This document shows positions 1-11,469 of a stretch of 64,000 nt of DNA, in pieces. Made by a program: the position numbers and the translations under genes. The stretch spans positions 2,560,501-2,624,500 of the forward strand of contig NC_018212.1 of the NCBI RefSeq assembly GCF_000219625.1. The letters run 5' to 3'. How positions within the stretch are numbered: the first letter of the stretch is position 1; every line of letters starts with the position of its first letter. This stretch comes from Zymoseptoria tritici IPO323. Its lineage: Eukaryota > Ascomycota > Dothideomycetes > Mycosphaerellales > Mycosphaerellaceae. The notes below the pieces were generated by a model, which was given only the letters and a program-made list of their open reading frames with translations, searched no databases and was not told the origin of the DNA.

Positions 1-989
1 CAACAGCGACGGAAGTGAAGAGAAGGGTCCATGGCTAGAGCTGGCAAGTCCAAGCCAGACGAACTCTGATCACATTGGCGATGACAGCGGACATCGTGGC
101 ATCGTGGCGGAGATAGAGAAAAAGGGAAGATCACGAAGAGAGTGACGAGGGAGCGGGTGAAGAATAGTTCAACCGAGGACAGCTCATCTCAGCCGAGTAC
201 ATGAGTTCCGTTGGCGATGAAGGCGAAGAAGCACCGGAGGTCGGCAGTGATGCCAGCTCCAACGAGGTCGAGGAGGTGCCAACTATTCCCAGTGGCGGGT
301 GTCGTTGTCTTCAACAACGCCAATCAGAGCACCACGGGTTGGATCATCCCTCGCGACAGACGCATGTCAAGCCGAGCTCAGCTCGAGCTAGCGCTCTCAT
401 CTTGGGTGGTTCTGGGTAGTCCCTCTGGACACAATCTCGGAGCAGGAATGTTGATTGCTCCGGCTGCCGCATTCTCCAGGACTTTGACCGACGCGAGAGC
501 GCAATTCAGCAATCGTTGATTCCATTCATCATTCGTAGCCCGTCAGCGATCATCGCCCGGAGAGCTTCATGTCCGGCCTTCCCTTTCTGCACTTGCTCTC
601 GACGCTTCACATTCGCATACAACTCCGACGATTAGAACGATTGACGAAGATGCTCAATGCCGTTAACTCGAGCTCATTCAGATCCAGAGAAGATTCTCGG
701 CGGCAGAGCGCCATGTTTGCGGTGCGAGTGGCGCTTCCTGAGTTTGACTGTACATTCGAGTAGTGCAGGTAGCCTCGAACATCGCTCTTTGTTGATTCTT
801 GCTTGATCGTGGCGTATGAGATGTGGCTTCGACCACAGACTGCTTGCTTCCCATTGACGAAGTGTCGGTCAGGCTTGATGTACTACTGGCTGCTGACTCG
901 TCATCTGCAGATAGACATTCATGTCGTGGTCGCCGGTTGAGCTTCGCTCAGTGAGGTTTCCAATGTACCATGGCTCCCAACGCAATTCT
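1..989. other. Window-edge stretch with no confident gene
   Basis: Base composition is ordinary, with CpA and TpG present, so this is not RIP-mutated. A reading frame enters from the left edge and is open on the + strand from base 2 to a TGA at 143-145. It is acidic and serine-rich and could be the 3' end of a gene outside the window. Other open frames here (201-419, 211-519, 921-1412) overlap each other and resemble no family I know. The last of them is antisense to the F-box-like gene. I call no gene. Confidence 0.3.
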
Positions 990-1958
990 TCATCTCAGCC
1001 TGATAGTCGGTGCCCTCCAAGTCTCCTCCGGCTTCCCACCCAAAATCCCTTCCACAACCTCACTCGTGCTCCACTCCCGTCCATCTACGAGCTCGCAACC
1101 TCCGTCCCAATGATGAAATGCAACCGACAAACATCTATACGGCAGGACCTCCCTCGCCAGTTCCACAATCGTCTCCGCTCTCTCCCTGTACCTCACCTCC
1201 CTCTCCGTCATGCCCTTCACCCTTCCATTCCGTCGCAGATCCGTCCCGGCAGCAACGAGATACCACTCATCCACTTTGAGGAAGAGGTGAACAGATTTCA
1301 AATTCGGACAGTACGTGGACAGCATGCGGAGTTCAGCACACTCCCGGTCCATATTCAACATATCCACAAACTGTCTCGAAAACCTCTGCGTGAACGGCGC
1401 TCGCAAATCTGAGACCGAGACATGCAGCTGGATGTGAGTGAGACTTTGCAGCAGTACCGAAGTCGGATGCTTCGTCACACCACCCGGCGGAATGAGCGCC
1501 ACTGCAGACGCTCTGATGTCGGCACAGTTCAGCACCGCTAGATTCGAGCGGAGGAATTCGTGCTTGGCGATGGCGTAGAGACGTGGATGGCAGCGGAGTG
1601 GGCCGAGCAAGTGGCGGAGAGAAAAGTGGATGTCGCCTGGAATCACTCCCGATGGGTAGGAGAAGACGGATGTGACGGCTCTGGAGCTTCCTGTGTGGAT
1701 CATGGCGAAGGAGAGGATGAGGGAGAGGAGTTCGTCGGAGAGGCTGAGGAGGGAGGCGGGTGGTGGAGGAGCGGGTGAGGTGGCATGTTGGGTGGGTGGA
1801 GCGGAGACTCTTGCCGGAGATGAGAGCGATGAGGGTGCTGGCGGTGCAGAGAGGGATGGCGGATTTCCTCCCAGCGCCGAGAAGTCCCAGGTGGGTGCAG
1901 ACCAGGACACCGCGGCCTCCAGCCGACTGCCGAGAGCGGTGGTCAAGGCTTCAGCCAT
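990..1958 (-). CDS. Hypothetical protein with F-box-like motif
   Basis: This is a single uninterrupted frame of 322 codons starting at ATG 1958. Residues 1-67 are rich in Ser, Pro and Ala and look disordered. Around residues 68-84 the stretch LSLSDELLSLILSFA resembles an F-box core (the usual form is LPxELLxxIL). The remainder is a mixed, partly leucine-rich region (for example YCPNLKSVHLFLKV) with no repeat I can define. F-box proteins usually act as substrate adaptors for SCF ubiquitin ligases, and this role is inferred from the short motif only. The gene sits alone between the window edge and a RIP-mutated transposon relic. The opposite-strand ORFs at 921-1412 and 1672-1995 are shadows. 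I am fairly sure it is a gene and unsure of its function. Confidence 0.6.
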   Translation of the reverse strand: MAEALTTALGSRLEAAVSWSAPTWDFSALGGNPPSLSAPPAPSSLSSPARVSAPPTQHATSPAPPPPASLLSLSDELLSLILSFAMIHTGSSRAVTSVFSYPSGVIPGDIHFSLRHLLGPLRCHPRLYAIAKHEFLRSNLAVLNCADIRASAVALIPPGGVTKHPTSVLLQSLTHIQLHVSVSDLRAPFTQRFSRQFVDMLNMDRECAELRMLSTYCPNLKSVHLFLKVDEWYLVAAGTDLRRNGRVKGMTEREVRYRERAETIVELAREVLPYRCLSVAFHHWDGGCELVDGREWSTSEVVEGILGGKPEETWRAPTIRLR

Positions 1959-2189
1959 CGAGGCGGAGCGGAGCGGAGGAGGAAAAAGAAGCTGAGGTCG
2001 ACGGTTAGGTCCTCTTTCTGATGGCTGAGGTTCTGGGATGATGTTGTGTATTACGAGGATGCATGTCCGAGGATGTCGAAAATCTACCCCGCAGGGATAT
2101 GTCTATAACAACCTATTGACCGCGCCCGTGCACACGCCCAAGCTCAGAACCTCCGGAGGATGCTGGATCCACACTGTTAGCCAATTACC

Positions 2190-5100
2190 GGTGCGAGTCG
2201 CGACTCGCTGTTACTGTCGCGTTCTTACCGTAGGATACCTTACCGTCGCCGTCGCTGTCGTTTTAAGGGTAGTAGATAGAAAGTTAAAGGAGTTTCTCGC
2301 GCTCTTATTAGCTATACGTTTAACAGCGGCAATAACGTTTTTAGCTTCCGTACGAGTCGTTTGCGTAAGTAAGAGATGTGCGTAGAGCGTGCTAGTAAAT
2401 GTCTACCTTTAGACTATAACTATCGTTCGTTTATTAACATTACTGTCCGTTTTGTTTATTACGTTATATCTACTATATCTATAGTGTTCTTACTAGCCGG
2501 CGCCGTCGCCGCCGTCGCTCCTACCTTCCGTCGTTTCTTTAGTAGGCCCTTTACTATAGAAGGGCTAGCCTCCGGGTTATATTGCCCTCCTTACGCCGAC
2601 GGTAGAGGTTAGTATAGATTATTTAGTATTGTCGTTACCGTCGTTATTACCGTCGTTATTACCGTCTTCTTCTTCTTTATAGTCGTCTTAGTAGTCGTTA
2701 TAGAGCTTCCTACCTTAACCGCTACTACCTTCCTTAATGCTCGCTTCTTCTTCGTCGGTAGTAGTAGAGCTACCGGTATAGGCTCTAAGGGTGTTATTAT
2801 TGTTGTCGCGGAGTCGGTAGATTCGAGGGTAAGATCGATATAAGGCCTACCCTTAATAGGCTCTAATTTGACGTAGAACTAGCTTAAGGGGAAGCCCTTA
2901 TCGAGTAGTCGTTACGTAAGCTATAGTAGAGGTGTTTTATTAGGAAGTTCTTAATTAAAGTGCTCTCGTATAGCGAGTCTTACTACCTCCTTACGCACTA
3001 ATCCGGCTATATAGTATAGTATATTAATCTACCTCTTCTAAGTACGTAGCTTCTCGTCGTAAGAAGCGTTGCGGCGTTCGAGGCCCTCCTCGATATTATA
3101 TATAGCTTAGCGGATGTCGTAAGTAGCCTCGGTAACCGTAAGTCGGTAAGCTTATAGCGGTTTAATATCGTCCTTAATGTTACGCGCGAAGTAGTCCGTT
3201 AAGGCGGTATTAAAGACTTCTATACCTTCGAACTTACCTATGCTTATAAACATAAAGAGCTAGCGGTCCCTATGCTCTTGTTTAATGTAGTTAAGAAGCT
3301 TATACTAGTACTATATGTACGTATACGGAAGGTTGCTCTTACGGTACGCCTTATACGTACATCTAAGGTCGTTAGTTAATAGCATTAGCGTAAATCCGTC
3401 CTACCTTAAGAGCTATATCTAAGCGCTAATCTCCTATTATATACGCTATAGAAACTAAGGTAGCTAGTTACTAAGCTAGTATAAAGGACCTTTAGTTATA
3501 ATTAGATAGACTCGGTGGCCTTCGCGCTTACGCTCGTTCGTAGTCCGTTAGTCGAATTAGACGTACTTCTACTCGTAATGTATAGCCGTACTAACGAACG
3601 TAAAGTTAGCCGCTATCTATAGCTTCGTATCTATCTTATATACGTTATGTACGCCTTCGAGGGGATTAGTCGATAGCACCTAAAGTAGTAGAAGTAAATG
3701 TATACGATAATAAAGGGCCTAGAGCTTAATGTTGTCCTTTAGCTCCTTCTTAATATAGTTACGGCTGTCGGTGTCGTCGTCCGGCAGTAGGTTAAGTGCC
3801 TCTTTAAGGGAAGAACGACAACCGGTAACTAACTGCCTCGCTACAACCGCCGAGAAGAGCTTTTAACGCACCTTCTCGTAATTCGTACTACTAAACTTCC
3901 GCTTTATCGTCCGCTATATATAGATATAGTAGAGTAGGTAGACGACGACATAAAGGCTAAAGTTACTAGCGTCTTCGTCCTTACTATCCTTAGCTAGACC
4001 GTCTTCCTTATCGCTAAACGCTAGCTTAATAGTACGTCGTTTAGTAGCTAAGTCGTTAGTTATAAAGTAATACGGACGCTAGCCTCTACGACCGCTAGAC
4101 TACCGGATAATTCGCCTTAAATAAGCAGCGATAATGTCGCCGTCTTTAGACTTCGTAAGGAACTAAGCATAAGGGCGCTAGTAACTATACTTATCGCGAA
4201 CAATAAGGGTAAAGAGAAACTAGCCGAGATAGTTAGTTTTGTACGTTAAGTCTATAAGGGTAAGGTAACTACGGCGTATAAGGAGTCGGATACGTTCTAG
4301 ATAAGCCTAGACGATGCTATAAGCGGTCTCGCCGTCTAGTTCGCGTATAGCCCTAATCTTAGAGCATTTTATACCGTCTATAAGTAGAGAGAAGTTAGTA
4401 TATATTATTTAAAGCTCGAAATTCTCGGAAGTTTTAAGAAATAGTCGAAGTTCTACTAGCGTTAAATTCGAGTATATTCTCGAATTTATAATTAGCTTAA
4501 ATTCGCGGCCCGCGCGCGGCCCGCCTCCGAGCCGAAATTCTAGGGTCCTCTTAGCGACACCTTAAAACTTCTAAGAATTGCTAGCTTTAAAACTAAAGCT
4601 CGGAATCCTCTTCTAAACGACTCGAATTCGAGCGCGTTTAAATAGTAGTAGTCGTAAGGTAACGTCGAGAGTTATAATAGCCGGATTAGGTAGGTCTCCT
4701 TCCGTATTAGGGTATTACTAGGAGCTCCCGCTACTAAGTAATCTAAATTCGACACTAATCTTTAACTTCTTAACTTCTCGTTTTCTCGTTCGTAAAAACT
4801 TACTACGTTGTTTATACTACTCCTTTAGCTCTTACTACTACGCCGGCTAGTCCGTAATAGTACCGCCGAGTCGGAGGTTAGGGAATGCCTTCCGGTATAC
4901 GGTACCGGCGTTATTAACGTCGTAACGGACTATATAGAGCCTACCGGCTACCTTAAATATCTCTCGAGCCTCTAGATTGCTAAATGCTTAAATACTATTC
5001 TATACGGTCGTAGGGCGGTAGCCCTTATAACACTAATAGCTAGTAGCCTTCTAAAGTGCCGAGTAGCGCCGGAATAGGTCGAATTAACGTATAGTATAGT

Positions 5101-5785
5101 ACTCGGTATACTTAACTCGGCTACTTATCTCCGTTCGCCGGATTACTACGCGGCTAATAACTAGAGCTCTACCGACCTTATTAGCGTCGTCGTCGACCTT
5201 AAACGACACCTTTATCCTTACCGGATACGAGTATCTACGCTTAATCTTCTTCGGCCGCGGCTTCTTACTATCGCCCTTCGTTATAACAAGGGCAGTCGCG
5301 AAGTAGCACTTATAGGTATATACCGCCGTACCGTCTACCTTATATCGTATCTCCTTCCGAATCTAGAAGTTGTCGATAAACGGCTCTACCTACGACTATA
5401 ACTCCGGCGTTATAGTTACTAGAGCGTCGAGATTAACTATCTACTTACGTAATGCTCTAAGGTTGTCGACGCCTTAAGGGACTATTAATATGCTATAGCC
5501 GGCGGCAACGCTTTTAATAAGACGCCTCTTTATACGCCGGCGTCGGCGGATAACCGGCCTATTAGTCCGCTCGTCTATACTCGATTCTTCTACGTTAACT
5601 TCTACGCCTTTACGCGTTAGTAGCTCCTCGGTATGTACGATAACCTCCGGTAATAGTAGCGCTATAGGAAGGAAGGCGTCTAAGTTAGCGGCGTTAAATA
5701 CCTATAGTAGTCCGACGTCGGCGTCGTCTATAGCGGCGGTAAGGGCGGCGGTAAGGGCGACGGTAAGGGCGACGGTAAGGTTGTA
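2190..5785 (-). mobile_element. RIP-mutated MULE-type DNA transposon relic
   Basis: CpA and TpG are almost absent here and TpA is frequent; for example, bases 2641-2700 contain no CA or TG at all. On the minus strand a Mutator-like transposase is still readable through stop codons. LIDLTYKTN lies at about 4232-4258, followed by VRDKYSYxRPYAxFLT and then a downstream STNPLEGVH at about 3649-3676. This order matches fungal MULE transposases. Several stops fall where the family has Trp or Gln, as expected if TGG, CAG or CAA became TAG or TAA by RIP. Both ends carry ACCTTACCGTCGCC in inverted orientation (about 2238-2251 and 5770-5783), probably the remains of terminal inverted repeats. I could not identify a target duplication. 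The element cannot encode a working transposase. Confidence 0.7.
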
Positions 5786-5813
5786 TGAACGCGTGAACAA
5801 CAACAACAACAAC
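5731..5813. repeat. 12-bp tandem repeat and CAA microsatellite
   Basis: About four copies of a 12-bp unit of the form GCGRCGGTAAGG occupy roughly 5731-5779 at the inner side of the right end of the transposon relic. A short (CAA)n run follows at about 5797-5813, just where ordinary, non-RIP-mutated DNA resumes. Confidence 0.75.
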
Positions 5814-6010
5814 GCGAGATTACACTGCCAAGGGTGTGGTGTGGTGTGTTACTAATGCCGGAGGGGGCTGACTTAATAGGTTGTTTTAGACACCACCGCC
5901 CGCAGTGGACCTGAACCCTTGCTGTCGCCATCACCCTTTGCCCCACCGCCATCATCCGGGCATCAACACTCCCCATTCCACCTCATCGTCGCCATTCCAC
6001 CTCCACCGCC

Positions 6011-6880
6011 ATGTCACCCAGCATGTCCTCCACCGTTCTCCTCCGCCGCACCCTCACCGCCGCCACCTCCACCCGCTCCTTCTCCACCACCCGCCGAGCT
6101 CCCGCCTCCCTCCTCTTCGCCCTCGGCCAACTCTCCAACACCCGCGAAACCCAACACTTCGCCAAACGCTCCAAGCTCGATCACGTTGAACACTCTCCGC
6201 CTCTGCAACTCATTCGTAGCAGTGAAGTCGATCCTTTCGCTCCGCCGAAGAAAGTAAGAGCTACGAAAGCGAAGGATGCCACGGCGGGCACAAGAGCTGC
6301 GAGCATCAAGGAGGAGTTTGAGAGGAACATGGCTCAGTCAGATGGCAGTGGGGTCGCACCTCTCACGGGTGTGCGCATGAACGTGGATACATCTCCGTGC
6401 GATGCTCAACTGGCGAGTGTCACGCAAGAACTCACGGCTCGACTCGAGCGGTCTGGAAGGGATATTCAGGATCTAGAAAAGGGTCTCGCGGCGGTGCAGA
6501 AAGAGTTGGGATCTCTGGTCAAGACTTTGGGAATATTCATGTTCTTGCTCGTTGGTGGTGTGACGGGTGTAGCGATGTGGAATTTCTGGCCGCAAGAGAA
6601 GAGTGGGAGGACGGGTGAGGAGTTGGGAAAGAAGGTGGCGCAGAGGACACGGGCTGCGAGGCCCTTGCCGGCGGCTGGATCGCTGAGGAGGGATGTTGGG
6701 ATCCAGACTGGACTGGGGGCGACGAATGCGGGTTTGGCGGAGGTGATGGGCGAGGCGGCTGTGTTGCCTGTTGCTGCGAGTGCTGTGAGTGCTCAGCCTG
6801 TGGCACCGGGTGTTCAAGGTGTTCAGTCGACGCAGGATGAGTGGAGGTGGTACAAGAATCTGTTCTGGAAGCAGAGGTGA
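6011..6880 (+). CDS. Predicted mitochondrial inner-membrane protein
   Basis: This intronless frame has 289 codons. The N-terminus is a typical mitochondrial presequence, basic and hydroxylated with no acidic residues: LLRRTLTAATSTRSFSTTRR, with a likely cleavage site after it. Residues about 135-175 form a charged, heptad-like segment consistent with a coiled coil. One membrane span follows (LGIFMFLLVGGVTGVAMWNFW, about 177-197) and then an Ala/Pro/Gly-rich tail ending in a Trp-rich KNLFWKQR. The layout of presequence, coiled coil, single span and low-complexity tail fits an inner-membrane protein. I do not recognise a named family. Translation could start at Met1 or at Met5 (6023); both keep the presequence. 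Minus-strand ORFs over the same bases are shadows. Confidence 0.65.
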   Translation: MSPSMSSTVLLRRTLTAATSTRSFSTTRRAPASLLFALGQLSNTRETQHFAKRSKLDHVEHSPPLQLIRSSEVDPFAPPKKVRATKAKDATAGTRAASIKEEFERNMAQSDGSGVAPLTGVRMNVDTSPCDAQLASVTQELTARLERSGRDIQDLEKGLAAVQKELGSLVKTLGIFMFLLVGGVTGVAMWNFWPQEKSGRTGEELGKKVAQRTRAARPLPAAGSLRRDVGIQTGLGATNAGLAEVMGEAAVLPVAASAVSAQPVAPGVQGVQSTQDEWRWYKNLFWKQR

Positions 6881-9800
6881 AGAGCTAGGTGAGGGGGATG
6901 CAGGATGGCGATGGAATACGACATGGCACGATTTGACGAGATTTACGATACGACGAAGCGGGAGAGGATGAGGAGCAGGATCACACATGACACAGAACTG
7001 AGGAGGAATTGAGGATGGGTATACATTTCGAGCTTGGAGTCGCCTTTTCTTTTTCGACGAGCACACATTTTCTGCAATCTGTTCCACATTTTTCTCTCAC
7101 ATTTCCTGGTCCAACTCACGCATTCACTGCTCTGACTCAAATGAGGTGGAACGATCGAGCATCTTCTGAGACATCGGCCTGCACGCTTCCAAGAGCACCC
7201 TTTGCTCTCATCCATTGCCTCCATCTCCCGGGCCGTGATGACAGAGATGCCTCGCACATTTGGCCATATTTTCACTGCGTGCGCGCAAACTCCGATCACA
7301 TCCAACATATCGGAGCTCTTGGATACGTCCATTATGGCCCTGGAGCAGACAAAGCCGACTCAGGATAACATTTTCGAGATCATTGTTCTCAACACGCCGC
7401 AAGGAAAAGATATCGACGCTCTTTTCAACGACGCCTGGTTCGCAATGCCTCGCCCGGTCGCAACTTGAGCAACGCTATACTGAAATTCCTCGCTGGCAGT
7501 CTCTTTGCATCCATGCCCACCAGAATTGGTGTTCATTGCCAAACACTGTGGGACTGACCTGGTTGTGAAGCCGTCGACAAGTGGCTCCCAGACATTGTAT
7601 GAACGCACTGGATCTCCATAGAGCCAGCTCCATCCTTGCCGCGGAGAGGGGCTTTGAATAACAAGATTCTTCTCGGGTTCATCCCCGTGGGAAAGCGGAA
7701 CGACATGCAAATGCACCGGAGTGCTCATGCAGAGACTGGGCCGGACTTTCTGCCAATACTTTCCTGGCAATCCTTTCGCAAGACCGGCTAGTACTACTGT
7801 TCAGTACTCTGGAGTACCCCGGCTTCTACAAAGAGATGCCCTCCCGCTTGCAAACGAGGCTCACTGCCGACTGTACAGTGTACACCGAAAACGAGGCGAC
7901 CACCCCGAGATGCGTTCGCACAAACTTGTCCCTCTTTTCGTATTTCTTGCGTGGTGTGACCTGCATGTACAAGGCAGTCAACTGTGCTGATAGAGGACAT
8001 ATAGCGCTGCATTGTCGCCCTCGTTCGGCCTGTTCCTCAGCGGTAAGATGTACCCTTTCGTCAGCGCAAGCGTGATGATCGCACACCTGCATTACTATGT
8101 CTATGGCTTGAGTTTCTGCATATGCAGGCTCCAGGAATCAGGCAACTACCGGCACTCTCCAAGCGGACCTCCTGCGGCGGAAAATTTTTAGAAGAACATT
8201 ATCTCAAGGATCCCATTGCACAACTCGACCGTGGGCGACGCCCTGTCCTTCGCATTGTCGGCTACTCGGCTTGCTCATGGCCAGCAATAGGCTGCAAAAA
8301 TTGGCTGGAAAATGCCGTCTCTCGATGTCAAAGCAGGAAGCCGACGACTGCGAGGCGAATCCGGCCTCAGGCTACATGGTATGATTAGCGTGTCCGTCCG
8401 ATCATGGATGCCAATTGTGCTATACAAGCCAGAGATCGAACGACAGGAACCTCCATCTTAGCAGCCATGCTTGCTTCCACCGCCGCCCTTCCCTCCTAGA
8501 GCTTCGGCCAACGGCGCGTGTCTGGAGGAACGGGTGTGTTCCTTGCTGCGTCGTCGAGGCGTACTTCAACAATGTCGTGGGCTGGTATTTGCTCGCAGGA
8601 TTCGGTGTCAGCAACAATCCGCCACCAATTCAACTGTGTTCTCGGCATCTGCAAAGCGAATGAACTACACAAGAATTAGCGTCCATGGCCAAAACTCTAG
8701 GATCACGGTTGCAGCGAGCACGGGGCGCTCTGTGTGGAACAGCCACATACTGAAATGGCGTACTGCGACTGCGAGGCGGTAAGTGTTTCGAAAGGCAAGA
8801 GGTCCGCGGCCTAGATTCAAACAACTCATACCCCGCGTGGACTCTCGATGCTGCACTCCTGCCTCGTCCGATCGGATATCGCTGACGCTCATACTTTTGT
8901 TGGTAGCAACACACGTGCTGGACCTCTAATCCCTCTTCAAGCCCACCAGTTCATGACGATGGCTCGGCCGGCATATGGGCGACGGACTGCGTTTTGTTGA
9001 AAACGTTACTGCGGCACTTTCGATTCCATGATCGGCCGCAGGCAGATGTTGGCGTCGCTGAGTGTCTCCGCTGATTTCGACCCCCCAAGCATTTTATATC
9101 ACAAAATCGAGGGACTCTGAACTCATTCAGCCGCTCCAACACCACATCCTAATGATCATAATGATCATATGCGGCACGATCGCGAACCCGGAAGCGGCAA
9201 GCTGATGCACCACAACGTGCTCGGCCAATGCATATTGTCGTCCGCTGTTCTGACCCGTTGTCTTGTCGCCTTCAACATCTGAGCGGCCGCAGAATCGCCG
9301 TCGGTTGTCTCCTTGAAGTCGTATGGCGTCTTGCAGTGCGTGCTGGACGTCTCTCGTCTCGGCATCGGGATTCTGCGTGCAGTCCTACACAGTGCTCCGA
9401 GGCTCGGCGACTTCAGCGCTGAGTCATTCCACATCGTTGGGTACGTGGCTCCTCCGTCCAGGGAAATGCATCACTCTTGGCCTGGAAAGTTTTGGTTTCT
9501 GCAATGTCGTTTGGCCCCCAATCGCTCGGAGTAAGGTGTTACGAACCGGACCAGGGTTCTGGCAGAAGCTTTCAGGGGGGAAGTTTGTTCTATCCGGTCT
9601 CTTTTCTCAACTTGCGACTTGCCTGACCAGTCCTTCCACCAAGACCGTCGCAGAAGGCTCACTACTCAGCAGTGAGAAGACTGTTCGCGATGCACAAGGA
9701 CAACTTCGGACCGAGCGGCGTCCGGCATGGCAGAGACGGCATCATCCAACAGACGCGACCCATGTTCGGCAATGTCATCGTCGATCGAACCTGCAGCATG

Positions 9801-10993
9801 TTCGCAGCTTGTTTGCAGCAGGACGGACGCCGAACTTTTGCCGTCCAAATCACGAAGCTTACGTTACTTCCTGACCAGGCTGCCTCATCATCAATCCGAA
9901 CTCTATTCTCAACTGCCGCAAATCTTGTTGTCAAGAGGATAAGGGATACTTTTGTGTCTCGCCTCGGTATGGCCCTGACACCATCCCACGGATGGACCGT
10001 AGCATGACTGAATTCAGGACGGCCTTTGACAGGATTCGCTTCCTATAGACGGCCTCTGCATATGCAAAGATGTGCCGCGAACCGAACTCTCTCTGCCCAT
10101 GCAATGTCTCAGAGGATATCCTGGTCCGTCAAGTACCCCGGAAAGATCGCCGAAGTCCCCGAACCAATTCAAAAGAACGTCAGCCATCGATCCCTACAAG
10201 AAAGGTCGGTGACATGGGTTGTGGCAACTGAAGTTCGAGTCCCGCAATTTTCCTACAGGCGGGACGACTGACGAACGCCTGCCACGTCTTCCTGGTTTGT
10301 CGTTCGACTTTGGAACCCTGGCTCCAGGGAAGCGTGTGAACTGTGAACTGAGCCCAGCTGCCGAATGCCGAATCAATCCATTACAGACGACATTCCACAG
10401 TGTATACTGCTTGTTGTTCTCACTGGCAGAACCGGTAAACCTATACCACTGGCAGACGATGCTTTCCGGGCCCCCCAAGCATGAGCTCGCCGACAAGCAA
10501 GCCAGCTTACATCAGCTTGTCTGATGCACCCGGCATCTTACAAACGAAGAATCGTATCCGCACAGACTGGTCTGGTCACTAACGCGGCTGTCCGGCATAG
10601 GAGCGAAACCGGCAGTTCGATCATGCAGAGAGACACGTTGTCCATCCTTGACGATAGCCTTTCAGAGATTCAATCACAGCATGCTCTCGAGGGCCATGTC
10701 CAATATAGAGCTAGTTTGTACGGTGCGTTCGTATACTGCACATGGCCATATCGAGAAGACAGCACAAAAGGTACAGCACAGAAGTCATTGCAACGGTGCA
10801 GCAGGAAGTATTCCACGCTCAATACATAAGGTCACAATATCCGCACCATTCCACTCTTGAATCATTCTCATCACCTTGCATCCCATATCCACTGCAACAC
10901 CTTCCCGCCTCCTCAATCGATCGAAGTGCACTTTCTCCTTTCACTCTTCCAGCCTCCCTTCCAGCAACCTTCCACGTCTACATCAACTTCAAC
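6881..10993. other. Long stretch of ordinary DNA with little coding
   Basis: Composition is normal (CpA and TpG present), so this is not a RIP-mutated repeat. Many short frames exist on both strands, the longest being 183 codons at 9323-9874. They overlap and shadow each other and show no family motif, consistent codon preference or intron-linked continuation. The small frame at 7238-7468 and the minus frame 7360-7770 look the most protein-like and could be remnants of decayed genes. Otherwise I see nothing in about 4 kb. Confidence 0.5.
7238..7468 (+). CDS. Small uncertain ORF, possible gene remnant
   Basis: This is a 76-codon frame from ATG 7238 to TGA 7466-7468. Its composition (TFGHIFTACAQTP, DNIFEIIVLNTPQGKD) is more protein-like than the overlapping frames, but I recognise no domain. 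It could be an exon or a leftover of a longer gene. No clear splice signals connect it to neighbouring frames. Treat it as a weak candidate. Confidence 0.2.
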   Translation: MTEMPRTFGHIFTACAQTPITSNISELLDTSIMALEQTKPTQDNIFEIIVLNTPQGKDIDALFNDAWFAMPRPVAT

Positions 10994-11469
10994 ATGCAAA
11001 TCTTCATCTCCGCGACGACTTTGCTAGTCCTGGCCACCAACGTCGGTGCTGCTGCTCTGGCGCCACGCGAACCGTTCCTCACCGAGAACAGCCCAAACAT
11101 CTATATCGACGCCGCCTCCCTCATGCCGCGAAAGGAGATCAACATCATCGGCAACAACCCAAACCTGCATGCCGGAGCTCATTGCCATTTCGCCAACAAG
11201 CAGCAGCAGGCGAGCTGCATTTTCCAAGCACTCGAAGCTCAGGGATGTCGCTGGCTTGGTACGTTGACGCATCTTATGCTGCTTAGGACCTTCTTCGTGA
11301 AGTTTTCGCTGACGAACAAATCATGTTAGGCTGCGCCGCTGCGTACACCGCGAGTATCGCTGCCTGTGCCGCCTGTTTTGCGGCGCCTGTGGCTGAGCCG
11401 CTTCTGATTACCGCTTGTATTGCGGCGGCGGGTACTGATGTGGATGCGTGTGCTGACTGCGGCATTTGA
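10994..11469 (+). CDS. Small secreted cysteine-rich protein
   Basis: There are two exons, 10994-11258 and 11330-11469, with an intron using donor GTACGT, a GCTGAC branch site and acceptor TTAG. Together they encode 134 residues. Residues 1-19 (MQIFISATTLLVLATNVGA) form a clear signal peptide. The mature chain has nine cysteines. The second exon is small and hydrophobic, with the pattern GCAAAYTASIAACAACFAAP and a C-terminal DACADCGI. Similar fungal proteins have a WLGC motif followed by an Ala-rich cysteine-bearing segment; WLGC here is created by the splice junction, which supports the intron. No enzymatic function is apparent. An effector-like or cell-wall-associated role is a guess from size, secretion and cysteines. 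It stands alone between gene-poor stretches. Confidence 0.65.
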
